This document shows, one piece after another, positions 1 to 8,932 of a stretch of 64,000 nucleotides of DNA (position 1 is its first letter; each line of letters opens with the position of its first letter). The stretch covers positions 4,309,777-4,373,776 of the forward strand of contig NZ_CP157000.1 in assembly GCF_039905635.1 (NCBI RefSeq), written 5' to 3'. The position numbers and the translations under genes were made by a program. The notes beneath the pieces were generated by a model. That model did no database searches. It was given only the letters and a program-made list of their open reading frames with translations, and had not been told where the DNA came from. Source of the DNA: Microbacterium sp. ProA8 (lineage in GTDB: Bacteria > Actinomycetota > Actinomycetes > Actinomycetales > Microbacteriaceae).

Positions 1-289
1 GCGTCGACAGTCCGGTGCCGCGCTGATCGAGCAGCACGACCCGGTGGTGCTCGAGCGCCTCGTCCAGCCACGACGGCGCGGCCGGCGAATGGAACGCGCG
101 CGGCGCCTCGTGCCCCGGCCCGCCCTGCAGGAACACCAGGTAGGGGAGGTCGCCGCCGCCCTCGCGCGTGACCACGGCGGCGTGGATGTCGATCGTCCGG
201 CCATCCGCCGGATCGCCCCACACCAGTGGGACGGTGAGGGTGTGGTCGTCGATGGTCAGGTCCTGCATCCGGCGCGTCGTCACGGGCAT
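1..289 (-). CDS. Proline iminopeptidase-like alpha/beta hydrolase (5' part only)
   Basis: Only the first 96 codons are in the window; the rest lies off the left edge. The N-terminus reads MPVTTRRMQDLTIDDHTLTV. It is followed by the oxyanion segment FLQGGPGHEAPR and the strand/turn VVLLDQRGTGLST, which are hallmarks of the S33 family of prolyl iminopeptidases (HGGPG-like and DQRGTG motifs). The family removes N-terminal proline from peptides in the cytoplasm. The nucleophile and the rest of the triad are not visible, so activity cannot be judged. About 290 bp of intergenic DNA separate it from the cation-efflux gene on the same strand, so it probably has its own promoter. Confidence 0.75.
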   Translation of the reverse strand, partial: MPVTTRRMQDLTIDDHTLTVPLVWGDPADGRTIDIHAAVVTREGGGDLPYLVFLQGGPGHEAPRAFHSPAAPSWLDEALEHHRVVLLDQRGTGLST

Positions 290-326
290 GTGTCCGAGCC
301 TAGGTGCTGCCGCCGACGCGGCGTGG

Positions 327-425
327 GCTGCTCGGGGCACAGCCCACGGCAACGCGATGGCCGGTCGTTGACGCCGCTGCTCGGGGGCACGGCCCACGGC
401 CACGCGATGTCCGGACGTTGGCGCC
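327..425. repeat. Two tandem copies of a ~49-bp sequence
   Basis: Positions 327-375 and 376-425 are near-identical direct copies, both starting GCTGCTCGGG and ending GTTGACGCC or GTTGGCGCC. They lie in the 290-575 gap upstream of the hydrolase. A second, weaker direct repeat (CGGCGTTTCGCGACC / CGGCGTGTTGCGACC, each followed by GAACCAGC) lies just to the right. I see no gene in this gap. Confidence 0.6.
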
Positions 426-520
426 GCCGCTCGGGGGTCACGACGCGCCGTGACGTTGGGCGGGACACGGCGTTTCGCGACCGCCGAACCAGCGCCGCTA
501 TCCGGTTGTCGTGACACGCG

Positions 521-539
521 GCAACGCCCCAGGCGTTGC
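521..539 (-). terminator. Probable hairpin terminator of the cation-efflux operon
   Basis: A perfect 8-bp stem (GCAACGCC / GGCGTTGC) with a CCA loop sits 36 bp past the stop codon of the leftward cation-efflux gene. There is no clear T-tract, which is usual in high-GC actinobacteria. Confidence 0.45.
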
Positions 540-575
540 GGCGTGTTGCGACCCCTGAACCAGCCGCGTGTGGAG

Positions 576-1646
576 CTAGGGCGAGGGCGCCGTGTCGCGC
601 AGCGGACCTCCGGTGGACGGCGCCGCGGTGTGTGCGGTGACGACGAAGTCGTCGACGTTGCGGAGGTGCGCGCGCACGCTCCGCTCGGCGTCGAGGGCGA
701 TCGCCTCGGCGTCGGCGTCCGCGGTGACGGCGATGAGCGCGTCGCCCTGGAGGCGGTGTCCGACCCAGCGGAGGCGGACGCGGTCGATCCGCGCCACGCC
801 GGCGACGTGTTCCAGCGCGTGCTCGGTGCGGTCCACGAGCTCGGGCTCGACGCCGTCGAGAAGGCGACGCCCGACGCTGCGCACGGTGCCGATGAGCAGC
901 ACGAAGATCGCCGCGGCGATGATCAGGCCCACGATCGGGTCGGCGAGGGGGAAGCCGAGGAGCACCCCGATGCCTCCCAGCACCACCGCGAGCGACGTGA
1001 AGCCGTCGGTGCGGGCGTGCACACCGTCCGCCACGAGCGCGGCCGACCCGATGCGCTTGCCCACGCGGATGCGATACACGGCGACGATCTCGTTGCCGGC
1101 GAACCCGATGACACCCGCGGCGATCACCCACCCGAGGTTGTGGAGCGGCTGCGGGTGCAGCATCCGATCGATCGCCTGCCAGGCTGCCACGATCGCCGAG
1201 AGCGCGACGACGAACACGATGAACAGCCCCGCCAGGTCTTCGGCGCGTCCGAGCCCGTAGGTGTAGCGACGGGATGCCGCGCGCCGGCCGAGCACGAACG
1301 CGATCCACAGCGGCACGGCCGTGAGGGCGTCGGAGAGGTTGTGGACCGTGTCGGCGAGGAGCGCGACCGACCCGCTGAACGCGACGACGATCGCCTGCAG
1401 CACGGTGGTGGCGAGCAGGATCACGAGGCTGATCTTCAGCGCGCGGACACCGGCCGAGCTGGCCTCCATCGCGTCGTCGATCGCCTCGGCCGCATCGTGC
1501 GAATGCGGAACGAACAGCTCGTGCAGGATGCCGCGCAGCCCCGTGGGATGGGAGTGTCCATGGTCGCCGTGGCCGTGGTCGTGGCCGTGGTCGCCGTGGG
1601 CATGGCCGTGGCCGTGGTCGGGATGCCCCGCGGCCTGCGCGCTCAT
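576..1646 (-). CDS. Cation diffusion facilitator (Zn/Co-type efflux protein)
   Basis: A 356-residue inner-membrane antiporter that exports divalent metal ions in exchange for protons. The N-terminus (about residues 8-33) is a His/Asp/Gly-rich metal-binding tail. It is followed by six predicted helices and a cytoplasmic C-terminal domain. TM2 carries DTVHNLSDA and TM5 carries DGVHARTDG, the paired His/Asp transport-site motifs of CDF proteins. The start at MSAQAAGHP is set by its 4-bp ATGA overlap with the stop of the upstream ArsR gene, which implies translational coupling. Pairing with an ArsR repressor and the His-rich tail point to Zn, Cd or Co. The exact metal is inference. Confidence 0.9.
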   Translation of the reverse strand: MSAQAAGHPDHGHGHAHGDHGHDHGHGDHGHSHPTGLRGILHELFVPHSHDAAEAIDDAMEASSAGVRALKISLVILLATTVLQAIVVAFSGSVALLADTVHNLSDALTAVPLWIAFVLGRRAASRRYTYGLGRAEDLAGLFIVFVVALSAIVAAWQAIDRMLHPQPLHNLGWVIAAGVIGFAGNEIVAVYRIRVGKRIGSAALVADGVHARTDGFTSLAVVLGGIGVLLGFPLADPIVGLIIAAAIFVLLIGTVRSVGRRLLDGVEPELVDRTEHALEHVAGVARIDRVRLRWVGHRLQGDALIAVTADADAEAIALDAERSVRAHLRNVDDFVVTAHTAAPSTGGPLRDTAPSP

Positions 1647-2008
1647 TCGGCGACCTTGTCGGCGTGGTGATGGCGGGGCGTGCCGCCGAGCGAGTGCTCG
1701 GCCTGGTGGATCGCGTCGGCGACGAGGCGCGAGGCGTGCTCGTTCTCGAGCCGGTAGAACACCCGCTGCCCCTCCTGCCGCGTCGAGACGATGCGCGCGA
1801 GCCGGAGCTTCGCGAGATGCTGCGAGACCGCGGCCGGCGACTTGTCGACGATGTCGGCGAGGTGGTTCACGGACAGTTCGCCGGCGTCCTGCAAGGCAAG
1901 GACGATGCGCACGCGCGTGGCGTCTGCCAGCATCGCGAACACCTCCACCGCGAGTTCGACGAAGCTGCTGTCGACCGCGTATCCGCATCCCTGCTTATCT
2001 GCACTCAT
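1643..2008 (-). CDS. ArsR/SmtB-family metal-sensing repressor
   Basis: A 121-residue winged-helix repressor. The recognition helix region is DKSPAAVSQHLAKLR, preceded by the typical LADATRVRIVLAL. The last helix has Asp/His positions (LVADAIHQAEH) and the tail carries HHH, compatible with an alpha5-type zinc site as in CzrA/SmtB. A Cys near the N-terminus (residue 8) could also bind metal. It is first in an operon with the cation-efflux gene. A perfect inverted repeat covers its start codon, which suggests autorepression relieved by metal. Confidence 0.9.
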   Translation of the reverse strand: MSADKQGCGYAVDSSFVELAVEVFAMLADATRVRIVLALQDAGELSVNHLADIVDKSPAAVSQHLAKLRLARIVSTRQEGQRVFYRLENEHASRLVADAIHQAEHSLGGTPRHHHADKVAE

Positions 2009-2017
2009 ACGCAGATA
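1996..2017. promoter_or_regulatory. Operator-like palindrome over the arsR-family start codon
   Basis: TATCTGC-N8-GCAGATA is a perfect 7-bp inverted repeat centred on the start codon of the ArsR-family gene (ATG at 2008-2006). The half-site spacing suits a dimeric ArsR repressor. Its position would block both initiation and elongation near the start. Confidence 0.6.
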
Positions 2018-2141
2018 CTACGTCGATCGCGATAACAACGCACGCCCGCCTGCGCCTCGCGGGCAGGGCGCTCCGCGAGGATGAATTGAGCCGGGCGCTG
2101 AGGGAGGCCGGTCAGCGGGCGCGGGTGCGAAGCTAGGCAGC

Positions 2142-2660
2142 ATGCCGATCCTTCCCACCGAGCGCGATCCGCGGTTCACCACGATCCGGCGAGGCGGCAC
2201 CCTTACCGACGACGACCACCGTCTGCTCGCGGAGTGGGCGGCGCAGTGCGCCGAGCGCGTGCTGCCATTGTTCGAGAGGGAGCAGCCGGGCGACAGCCGC
2301 CCGCGCGATGCCATCGAGCTTGGCCGCGCCTGGATCCGCGGCGAGGTTCCGATGAAAGAGGCTCACCAGCGGGCGTTCGTCGCGAACGCCGCGGGCAAGG
2401 GTCTGCCCGATCCTGCGAAGTTCGCCGCCCTCGCGGCCGGGCAAGCCGTCGCCGTGGCGCACGTGGCAGCGCATGAGCTCGGTGCCGCGGCGTACGCGAT
2501 CCGGGCGGTGGTGGCATCCGTCCCCGGCAGTGAGGCGGACGCGGCGCGCCTGGCGGAACGAGACTGGCAGCGCGCGCAGCTGCCGGAGGAGATCCGCGAG
2601 CTGGTGCTCGACGACCAGCGCCTCCGCAGCCCGATCTGCTGGAACGTCTTCGACGACTGA
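2142..2660 (+). CDS. Imm-5-like putative immunity protein
   Basis: A 172-residue all-alpha protein resembling the Imm-5-like family ('putative immunity protein'). That family is recognised by an Ala-rich helical core of the type GQAVAVAHVAAHELGAAAYAI, seen here in residues 105-130. The C-terminus ends in a conserved-looking ICWNVFDD. No toxin gene lies beside it, so it is either an orphan immunity gene or has another role. It is divergent from the ArsR gene, about 130 bp away, and converges with the MATE gene. The family call rests on pattern memory and the function is unproven. Confidence 0.6.
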   Translation: MPILPTERDPRFTTIRRGGTLTDDDHRLLAEWAAQCAERVLPLFEREQPGDSRPRDAIELGRAWIRGEVPMKEAHQRAFVANAAGKGLPDPAKFAALAAGQAVAVAHVAAHELGAAAYAIRAVVASVPGSEADAARLAERDWQRAQLPEEIRELVLDDQRLRSPICWNVFDD

Positions 2661-2842
2661 CCGCACCGGCGCGCACCCCCGCACTGCACCAGTGCTCGCG
2701 CTCACGCCCGCACCGAGACAGGGGATCTGCGCCGAGACCGAGAGCACCGCCCCCTGGCTCGACGGAAATCCCCGGTCTCGACGAAACCATGGACGCCGGC
2801 CGCGAAACCCGGGTTCCACGCGGGCCGAAACCGGGGCCGGGC

Positions 2843-4372
2843 TCAGCCGCGGGCGCTGCGCCGTTCGCGCTCGGCCGCGCGCAGAGTCCTGCGCCGGCGG
2901 CGCGGGGGAGTCGGCGTCGCCGTCTGCGCCGCGGTCGGCAGCACGATCGGCTGCGTGACCACGGCGTCGACGACCATCGAGCCGTCGGTCGGACCGATGA
3001 CCGCGATCGGCGTCGTCGGCGTCATCACCATCGGCGACACGGCGGCCGTCGCGAGCTGGCGGTGCGCCACGAGGTAGGCGGGCACGAGCACCACGACGGC
3101 GCCGAGCCACGCGAGCGGATTGCTCGCGGCCACGCCGATGAAGCCGAAGATCCCGCCCAGCACGACGGCCGCGCCGACGCGCATGACGAGCTCGATCACA
3201 CCGGTGACGGTGGGGATGAGGGCGTGGCCGAGCCCCTGCAGCGCACCGCGGAGCACGAACAGGATGCCGAGGATCCAGTACGTCGCCCCGTTGATCGCGA
3301 GCATCTGCGCCGCCATCCCCACGACCTCGCCCGACCCCTCACCGACGAACAGCTGCACCAGCACCGCGCCGAACGCGATGAGGAGCGCCCCGAGCACGAT
3401 CGCAGCGGCGACCGTCATCCACGTCGCCTGGGTGACGCCACGGCGGATGCGGTCGGGCCGCCCGCCGCCATGGTTCTGCGCGACGAACATCGACACCGCG
3501 AGTCCCAGCGACTGCAGCAGCGCGACGGCGAGGCCATCGACGCGGGACGCCGCGGTGTAGGCGGCGACCGCGTCCGCGCCGAGGCCGTTGAGGGCGACCT
3601 GCACCGACAGCGTCCCGATCGCGATGATCGAGGCCTGGAAGCCCATCGGAAGCCCGAGGCGCAGGTGCTCGGCGATCTCTGCGCGGCGGACACGCCAGTC
3701 GGTGCGTCGCACATGGAGCACCGGCATCCGTCGACGGACGAACTCGAGGCACAGCAGCACCGAGATGGCCTGTGAGACGACGGTGGCGAGCGCGGCGCCG
3801 CCGACGCCCCAGCCGAGCGGGCCGACCATGAGGATCACCAGGACGACGTTCAGGCCGCACGCCAGCGTGAGGAAGACGAGCGGCGTGCGGGAGTCGCCGA
3901 TCGCGCGGATGATCGCCGAGAGGTAGTTGAAGAACATCATCGCGCCGGCGCCGAGGAAGCTGATCTGGGCGAAGACGACGGCGTCGTCCATGAGCTCGAC
4001 GGGAGTCCGCAGCAGCACCAGCAGCGGGCCGGCGAGCAGCGGTGCACCGACGGTGAGCAGCAGCGTGCACACGCCGGTGAGGATGGTGCCCACCGCGACC
4101 GAGCGACGCACCGCCGCGTAGTCGCGTGCGCCGAACGCCTGCGCGGTGGGGATCGCGAAGCCGGAGGTGAGGCCCCACGCGAACCCCAGCAGCAGGAACA
4201 GCATGCTGCCCGTCGCGCCGACCGCGGCGAGCGCGTCGACGCCGAGATGGCGCCCGACGACGACGGCATCGACGAACTGATACAGCTGCTGCACGACGTT
4301 GCCGATGAGCAGGGGGACGGCGAACACGACGATGACGCGCCACGGGCGGCCCGTCGTCAGGGCGGTGGTCAT
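2843..4372 (-). CDS. MATE-family multidrug/Na+ antiporter
   Basis: A 509-residue integral membrane protein with about 12 hydrophobic segments in two homologous halves. The N-terminal half has the MATE signatures PLLIGNVVQQLYQFVDAVVVG and GFAIPTAQAFGARD. The second half repeats the pattern (ASRVDGLAV, FVAQNHGGG). MATE proteins expel cationic drugs or metabolites using H+ or Na+. The C-terminal ~50 residues are a basic cytoplasmic tail ending in RRRRRTLRAAERERRS, longer than usual. It converges with the Imm-5-like gene and is followed upstream by an EamA exporter on the same strand, with a 99-bp gap. Confidence 0.9.
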   Translation of the reverse strand: MTTALTTGRPWRVIVVFAVPLLIGNVVQQLYQFVDAVVVGRHLGVDALAAVGATGSMLFLLLGFAWGLTSGFAIPTAQAFGARDYAAVRRSVAVGTILTGVCTLLLTVGAPLLAGPLLVLLRTPVELMDDAVVFAQISFLGAGAMMFFNYLSAIIRAIGDSRTPLVFLTLACGLNVVLVILMVGPLGWGVGGAALATVVSQAISVLLCLEFVRRRMPVLHVRRTDWRVRRAEIAEHLRLGLPMGFQASIIAIGTLSVQVALNGLGADAVAAYTAASRVDGLAVALLQSLGLAVSMFVAQNHGGGRPDRIRRGVTQATWMTVAAAIVLGALLIAFGAVLVQLFVGEGSGEVVGMAAQMLAINGATYWILGILFVLRGALQGLGHALIPTVTGVIELVMRVGAAVVLGGIFGFIGVAASNPLAWLGAVVVLVPAYLVAHRQLATAAVSPMVMTPTTPIAVIGPTDGSMVVDAVVTQPIVLPTAAQTATPTPPRRRRRTLRAAERERRSARG

Positions 4373-4471
4373 GAAGGCGGCTCTCGAAGGAGAAGGCGAG
4401 GAGGGGGACGGATGCCGCGGCAGCGGGTGGTGCGCGAAGACGAGGGTGCGCGGGTGCGAAGCGACAGTCGC

Positions 4472-5392
4472 CTAGTGTATCGAATCGATTCGGCCTATAC
4501 CTGACGTTGTCCGCTGAATGACACGCCGACCGGGCAGGCCCGTCACGAGCACCCCGCCCACAAGCAGGACGCCGCCGCCGATCTCTGCCGGCGTCGGGAT
4601 CTGCCCGAGCAGGAGCGCGGCCGACGCCATCGCGACGACCGGCGCGAGCAGCACCCACGGCACGACGGCCGCCGACTGGTTGCGAGCCAGCAGGCCGTTC
4701 CAGATCGAGTAGCCGATGATCGTGCACAGCACCGCGGTGTAGAGCGTCGAGACCAGCGACTCCCAGCCGAAGGCGGTGATCCCCGCGGCGATCGCCTGCG
4801 GTCCCTCGACCACGAGCGACAGCGCGAGCGCGGGTACCGGCACGACGAGGGCCGACCACACCGTGAGCGAGAGCGAGCCGAGCCGTCCCGCTCCGCTCAC
4901 CACGCCCGCCCGGCGTGAGATGACGTTGCCGATGCCCCACGAGAACGCCGCGGCGAGCGCCAGTGCCACGGCGAGCGCCGGAGCATCGCCGCCGCGTCCG
5001 GTCGCCACGATCGCGAGCCCGATGACCCCGATGGCGACCCCGACGGCCTGCGGGATGGTCGGGCGCTCGCGCAGCACCGACGCTGCGATGAGGATGGTGA
5101 ACACCGCCTGCGCCTGCAGCACCAGCGCCGCCAGGCCCGGCTGCAGTCCCAGCGCCATCGACGTGTAGAGCAGGCCGAACTGCCCGAGGCTCATGAAGAG
5201 CCCCACGCCGATCACGGTGCGCCACGAGGTGCGGGGACGAGGGACCACCACGACCGCGAGCGCGACGACCAGGAAGCGGATCGCGACGAAGAGCAGCGGC
5301 GGCACCCCGGTCATGCCCCAGTCGATCACGACGAAGTTGAATCCCCAGAAGGATGCCACGGCCGCCGCCAGCACCATGTCGCGTCTGTTCAC
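4472..5392 (-). CDS. EamA/DMT-family metabolite exporter
   Basis: A 306-residue, ten-helix protein made of two EamA domains. The N-terminus (VNRRDMVLAAAVASFWGFNF) matches the family start WG(L/F)NFV, so I chose the GTG at 5392 over an upstream TTG at 5428. The DMT superfamily exports amino acids or related small metabolites; EamA of E. coli exports O-acetylserine/cysteine. It is divergent from a LysR-type regulator whose start is 74 bp away, a common pairing in which the regulator controls the exporter. The substrate is unknown. Confidence 0.85.
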   Translation of the reverse strand: MNRRDMVLAAAVASFWGFNFVVIDWGMTGVPPLLFVAIRFLVVALAVVVVPRPRTSWRTVIGVGLFMSLGQFGLLYTSMALGLQPGLAALVLQAQAVFTILIAASVLRERPTIPQAVGVAIGVIGLAIVATGRGGDAPALAVALALAAAFSWGIGNVISRRAGVVSGAGRLGSLSLTVWSALVVPVPALALSLVVEGPQAIAAGITAFGWESLVSTLYTAVLCTIIGYSIWNGLLARNQSAAVVPWVLLAPVVAMASAALLLGQIPTPAEIGGGVLLVGGVLVTGLPGRRVIQRTTSGIGRIDSIH

Positions 5393-5465
5393 GCGTCTCA
5401 GCCCAGCGGACTGGTGGATGAAGTACAAGCGATGCTTTTCTCATGGAACCGTGTAGCGTTGCTTC

Positions 5466-6377
5466 ATGATCGATCTGGAAGCCGTGCTGTCGCTGCGCGC
5501 GGTGGCCACGCAGGGCAGCGTCGTCGCTGCGGCGACGAGCCTCGGGTACACGCCGTCCGCGGTGTCTCAGCAGGTCAAGAGGCTCGAACGCGAGACGGGC
5601 ATCACCCTCCTCGAGCGCGCGGGGCGCGGGGTCATCCTCACCGAGGCGGGTACGCGCCTGGTCGTGGCGTCCACGCCGATCCTCGCCGACCTCGAGCGCC
5701 TGCGGGCCGACCTCCAGCTCACCGCCGGCGCGGACGACCGGGTCGTGGGTGAGATCCGGCTCGCGGCCTTCTCCACCGTCGTACGGGGGCTCGTCATCCC
5801 GGTGCTGAGCGACCTGGCGGGGCGGCATCCCGACCTGTCACTGCCCCTCCGCGAGAGCGAGCCGTGGGAGTCGATCGCACTCGTCGCGTCGGGCCAGCGA
5901 GACCTCGGCATCGTGCATCGCTGGGGCGGCGTCGCGCTGGCGATGCCCGATCATCTCGTCTCGACACCGCTGTTCACCGATGTCGCCGACGTCATCCTGC
6001 CGCGTGACCACCCGCTCGCGGGTCGCTCAGCCCTGCGACCGGAAGAGCTCGCGGGCGAGAACTGGGTCGCGACGTTCGAGGCGACGATCTGCCGCCAGTG
6101 GCTGCGGCGGCTCTTCGACGGCGTCCCCAACGCCCCGCGCATCGTGCACGAGTCGATGGAGTTCCAGAATCACCTGGAACTCGCCCGCGCAGGACGCGCC
6201 GTCGCGCTGGTGCCGCGCCTGGGCCGCGGCGACATCGGCCCGGACCTGGTGGCGATCCCGACCGTCGCGCCGGCATCCACCCGCGACGTCCTCGCGGTGC
6301 ACCGTCGTTCGCAGGAGGATTCGCCGGCCCTGCGCACCGCGCTCGACGCGTTCGTGGAGCACTCGCGCACGATGTGA
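5466..6377 (+). CDS. LysR-type transcriptional regulator
   Basis: 303 residues. An N-terminal HTH spans residues 1-60 (LEAVLSLRAVATQGSVVAAA..GYTPSAVSQQVKRLERE), followed by a periplasmic-binding-like effector domain (about 88-295). The opening MIDLEAVLSLRAVA is typical for the family. The divergent EamA exporter shares its promoter region (5393-5465) and is the likely target, probably induced by its own substrate. It converges with the MFS gene (30-bp gap). Confidence 0.9.
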   Translation: MIDLEAVLSLRAVATQGSVVAAATSLGYTPSAVSQQVKRLERETGITLLERAGRGVILTEAGTRLVVASTPILADLERLRADLQLTAGADDRVVGEIRLAAFSTVVRGLVIPVLSDLAGRHPDLSLPLRESEPWESIALVASGQRDLGIVHRWGGVALAMPDHLVSTPLFTDVADVILPRDHPLAGRSALRPEELAGENWVATFEATICRQWLRRLFDGVPNAPRIVHESMEFQNHLELARAGRAVALVPRLGRGDIGPDLVAIPTVAPASTRDVLAVHRRSQEDSPALRTALDAFVEHSRTM

Positions 6378-6406
6378 CGCACGAGTGCCGCGGCGATGAC
6401 CCTGAC

Positions 6407-7654
6407 TCAGTCCGAATCGGGGAGGGCTCGCATCTCCCGAAGCGGGGGCGAGAGCGCCGCCACGAGCGCAGCGACCGCGAAGACGACCATCACGACGACG
6501 AGCGTCCACTCATCTCCGATGATCGCGGCCGCCGCACCGCCCGCAAGGGCGCCGAGCGCTGCGGCCGTCCGGTTGGCCGAGCGGATGTTCGCGTTCACGC
6601 GTCCCAGCAGGGCATCGGGCGTGACCGCCTGCCGGAGGCCCATCTCGTTGGCGTTCTCGACACCGGCCGCAAGCCCGTGGATCGCGAGCGCTATATAGAG
6701 GAGTACGGGTCCCGCCGGCAGCCATGCCGTCGCCGCGACCAGCAGCCACGCGATCGGATAGGCCGCACGGGCGACGATGATCGCCGGCCCGGTGCCCAGC
6801 CACGACCCGAGTCTCGCCGCGAAGGTCGCACCGAGCAGAGCCGCCGATCCCGAGACCGCCAGCAGCAGCCCGAAGGTGAAGGCGGTGAAGCCGAGCGACC
6901 GCAGCGCCAGCAGCGAGAGCACGGTGAATGCGATGCCGTTCGCGAAGAACCAGATATGCGTCGACACCGCGAGGGGGCCGAGTGTCCGGTGCGCGTAGGC
7001 CCAGCGCAGCCCCTCGCGGATCTCGCGGAGCAGATGGCGCTCGGGGCGGCGCTCGCGCGGCTCATCCACGCGGATTCCCGCGTTCAGCAGGGCATCGACG
7101 AGGTAGCTGACGGCGTCGACCAGGAGTGCGAGGGGCGCGCCGAGCAGGCCGACGAGCCCGCCGCCCAAGGCCGGGCCGACCGTCTGGGCTGCGGCATCCG
7201 TCTGATCCAATCGCGCGTTCGCCACCACCAGGCGCGACCGCGGCACGAGCCGGGGGAGGAACGACTGCGTGGCCGCGAACCCGAACACCGAGAACGAGCC
7301 GAAGAGCAGCAGGAGCACCACCAGCATCCAGATCTCGAGCGTGCCGGTCAGCCACAGCACCGGGATCGCGCCGAGCGACACCGCCCTGCCGACGCTGGAC
7401 CAGACCAGGATCGGCTTGCGGCGCCAGCGATCCGTGTACGCGCCGGCGATCAGCCCGAGCACGGCGTACGGCACGAACTGCGCCGCGTTGACGATGCCCA
7501 CCTCGAACGGGCTCGCGTGCAGCAGCTGCACCACGAGCACCGGCAGCGCGACCGCGGTGACGGCCGTGCCGAACGAGCTGATCGCGGCCGCCGTCCAGTA
7601 CCGCGCGAACGAGCCGCGGGGCGCGGCGGCGGCGTCAGCGGCGTGGGCGGTCAC
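6407..7654 (-). CDS. MFS transporter (EntS-like drug/siderophore exporter)
   Basis: A 415-residue, 12-helix major facilitator. Residues 13-60 hold TM1 and the loop (SFARYWTAAAISSFGTAVTAVALP). The cytoplasmic loop 2-3 motif is AGAYTDRWRRKPIL, the family A motif. Its length and the split by a charged central loop (about residues 195-225, RERRPERHLLREIREGLRWA) match the EntS/MefA-type subgroup. It starts at a GTG 12 bp after the amidohydrolase stop, so it is the third gene of an operon with a DHFR-like protein and the amidohydrolase. Confidence 0.85.
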   Translation of the reverse strand: MTAHAADAAAAPRGSFARYWTAAAISSFGTAVTAVALPVLVVQLLHASPFEVGIVNAAQFVPYAVLGLIAGAYTDRWRRKPILVWSSVGRAVSLGAIPVLWLTGTLEIWMLVVLLLLFGSFSVFGFAATQSFLPRLVPRSRLVVANARLDQTDAAAQTVGPALGGGLVGLLGAPLALLVDAVSYLVDALLNAGIRVDEPRERRPERHLLREIREGLRWAYAHRTLGPLAVSTHIWFFANGIAFTVLSLLALRSLGFTAFTFGLLLAVSGSAALLGATFAARLGSWLGTGPAIIVARAAYPIAWLLVAATAWLPAGPVLLYIALAIHGLAAGVENANEMGLRQAVTPDALLGRVNANIRSANRTAAALGALAGGAAAAIIGDEWTLVVVMVVFAVAALVAALSPPLREMRALPDSD

Positions 7655-7666
7655 AACGGCGGCGGC

Positions 7667-8905
7667 TTACGCCATCCAGGACGTGCGACCGAAACGCTCC
7701 CAGCGCTCGACGACGCGCGGGGCTGCGGCATCCGGAACCGGCTCGTAGACCGCGCGGCCCTCGATGAACACGCGCTGCACGCGCGAATCGACGGCGAGCG
7801 GATCACCGGACCACACCACGACGTCACCGTCGCGCCCGGGCTCGAGTGCGCCGACCCGCTCGTTCAGGCGGAGGATGTCGGCCGGATTCGTGGTCAGCGC
7901 CGCGAGCGCCGTCCCGGCGGCCAGACCCTCGCGCACCGCGAGGATCGCCTGCAGCCGGAGCTGATCGATCGGCACCACGGGATGGTCGGTCGTGATGGCG
8001 ATCTTGACGCCCGCCTCGGCGATGAGGGCGAGATTGCCGATCGCGCGGTCGCGCAGCTCCACCTTCGAGCGCGAGGTCAGCAGCGGCCCGAAGATCACCG
8101 GGACCTGCTTCTCGGCGAGCACGTCGGCGATCTTGTGCGCCTCGGTGCCGTGGTTCACGATCAGGCGGTAGCCGAACTCCTCCGACAGCCGGATCGCCGT
8201 CGCGATGTCGTCGTGACGATGGCAGTGCTGGTCCCACAGGAGCTCGCCGGCCAGCACCGCGGCGAGCGTCTCCTTGCCGAGGTCGCGCTCGAACGGCTCG
8301 TCCTTGTCGGCGGCCGAGGCGCGCTTGTCGGCGTAGGTCTGCGCGGCGACGAACGCGTCGCGGAGGACGGATGCCACGCCCAGGCGCGTCGACGGCGTCT
8401 GCTTCCGGTCGCCGTACACACGCTTCGGGTTCTCGCCGAGCGCAGACTTGACCGACACGTCGGTGGCGAGGATCTGCTCGTCGACCGTGCGCCCGCCCCA
8501 GGTCTTGATGGCGACCGTGCGGCCGCCGATGGGGTTGCCCGAGCCGGGCTTGATGACCGCCGTCGTCACGCCGCCGCGCAGCGCATCTCGGAAGCCGACC
8601 TCTTCGATGTCGATGCCGTCGAGTGCCCGGAATCGCGCGCCGTTCGGGTCGGTCATCTCGTTCGTGTCGTTGCCCGACCAGCCCTCGCCGTCCTCGTGCA
8701 CGCCGAGGTGGCCGTGCGCCTCGACGAACCCCGGAACGACCCAGCTGCCTGAGGCGTCCACCACTTCCGCGCCCTCGGGCACCGCGGTGTCCGACCCGCC
8801 GACGGCGGTGATGACGCCATCCGTGACGATCACGGTGCCGTTCTCGATGGGGTCGGAGCTGACAGGGACGACGTAGCCACCGGTGACGGCGAGGATGCGA
8901 GCCAT
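7667..8905 (-). CDS. Imidazolonepropionase-like amidohydrolase
   Basis: A 412-residue metal-dependent hydrolase of the amidohydrolase superfamily. The metal-binding HxH-type motif is at VPGFVEAHGHLGVHEDG. Later signatures are VNHGTEAHK (metal His) and ITTDHPVVP (the late Asp). The N- and C-terminal strands form the small beta-sandwich, and the gene ends with the usual GRDGDVVVWSGDPL. Start M at MARILAV is preceded by GGAGGG. The superfamily hydrolyses cyclic amides, dipeptides and similar; the substrate here is unknown. It is the middle gene of an operon (27 bp after the DHFR-like gene, 12 bp before the MFS gene). Confidence 0.85.
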   Translation of the reverse strand: MARILAVTGGYVVPVSSDPIENGTVIVTDGVITAVGGSDTAVPEGAEVVDASGSWVVPGFVEAHGHLGVHEDGEGWSGNDTNEMTDPNGARFRALDGIDIEEVGFRDALRGGVTTAVIKPGSGNPIGGRTVAIKTWGGRTVDEQILATDVSVKSALGENPKRVYGDRKQTPSTRLGVASVLRDAFVAAQTYADKRASAADKDEPFERDLGKETLAAVLAGELLWDQHCHRHDDIATAIRLSEEFGYRLIVNHGTEAHKIADVLAEKQVPVIFGPLLTSRSKVELRDRAIGNLALIAEAGVKIAITTDHPVVPIDQLRLQAILAVREGLAAGTALAALTTNPADILRLNERVGALEPGRDGDVVVWSGDPLAVDSRVQRVFIEGRAVYEPVPDAAAPRVVERWERFGRTSWMA

Positions 8906-8932
8906 GCCCTCCAACCTACGCGGGCTGTCGGT

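Noticed and set aside
280..1308. Long frames antisense to the cation-efflux gene region
   Set aside because: Shadow frames of high-GC coding DNA; the CDF frame carries all family motifs.
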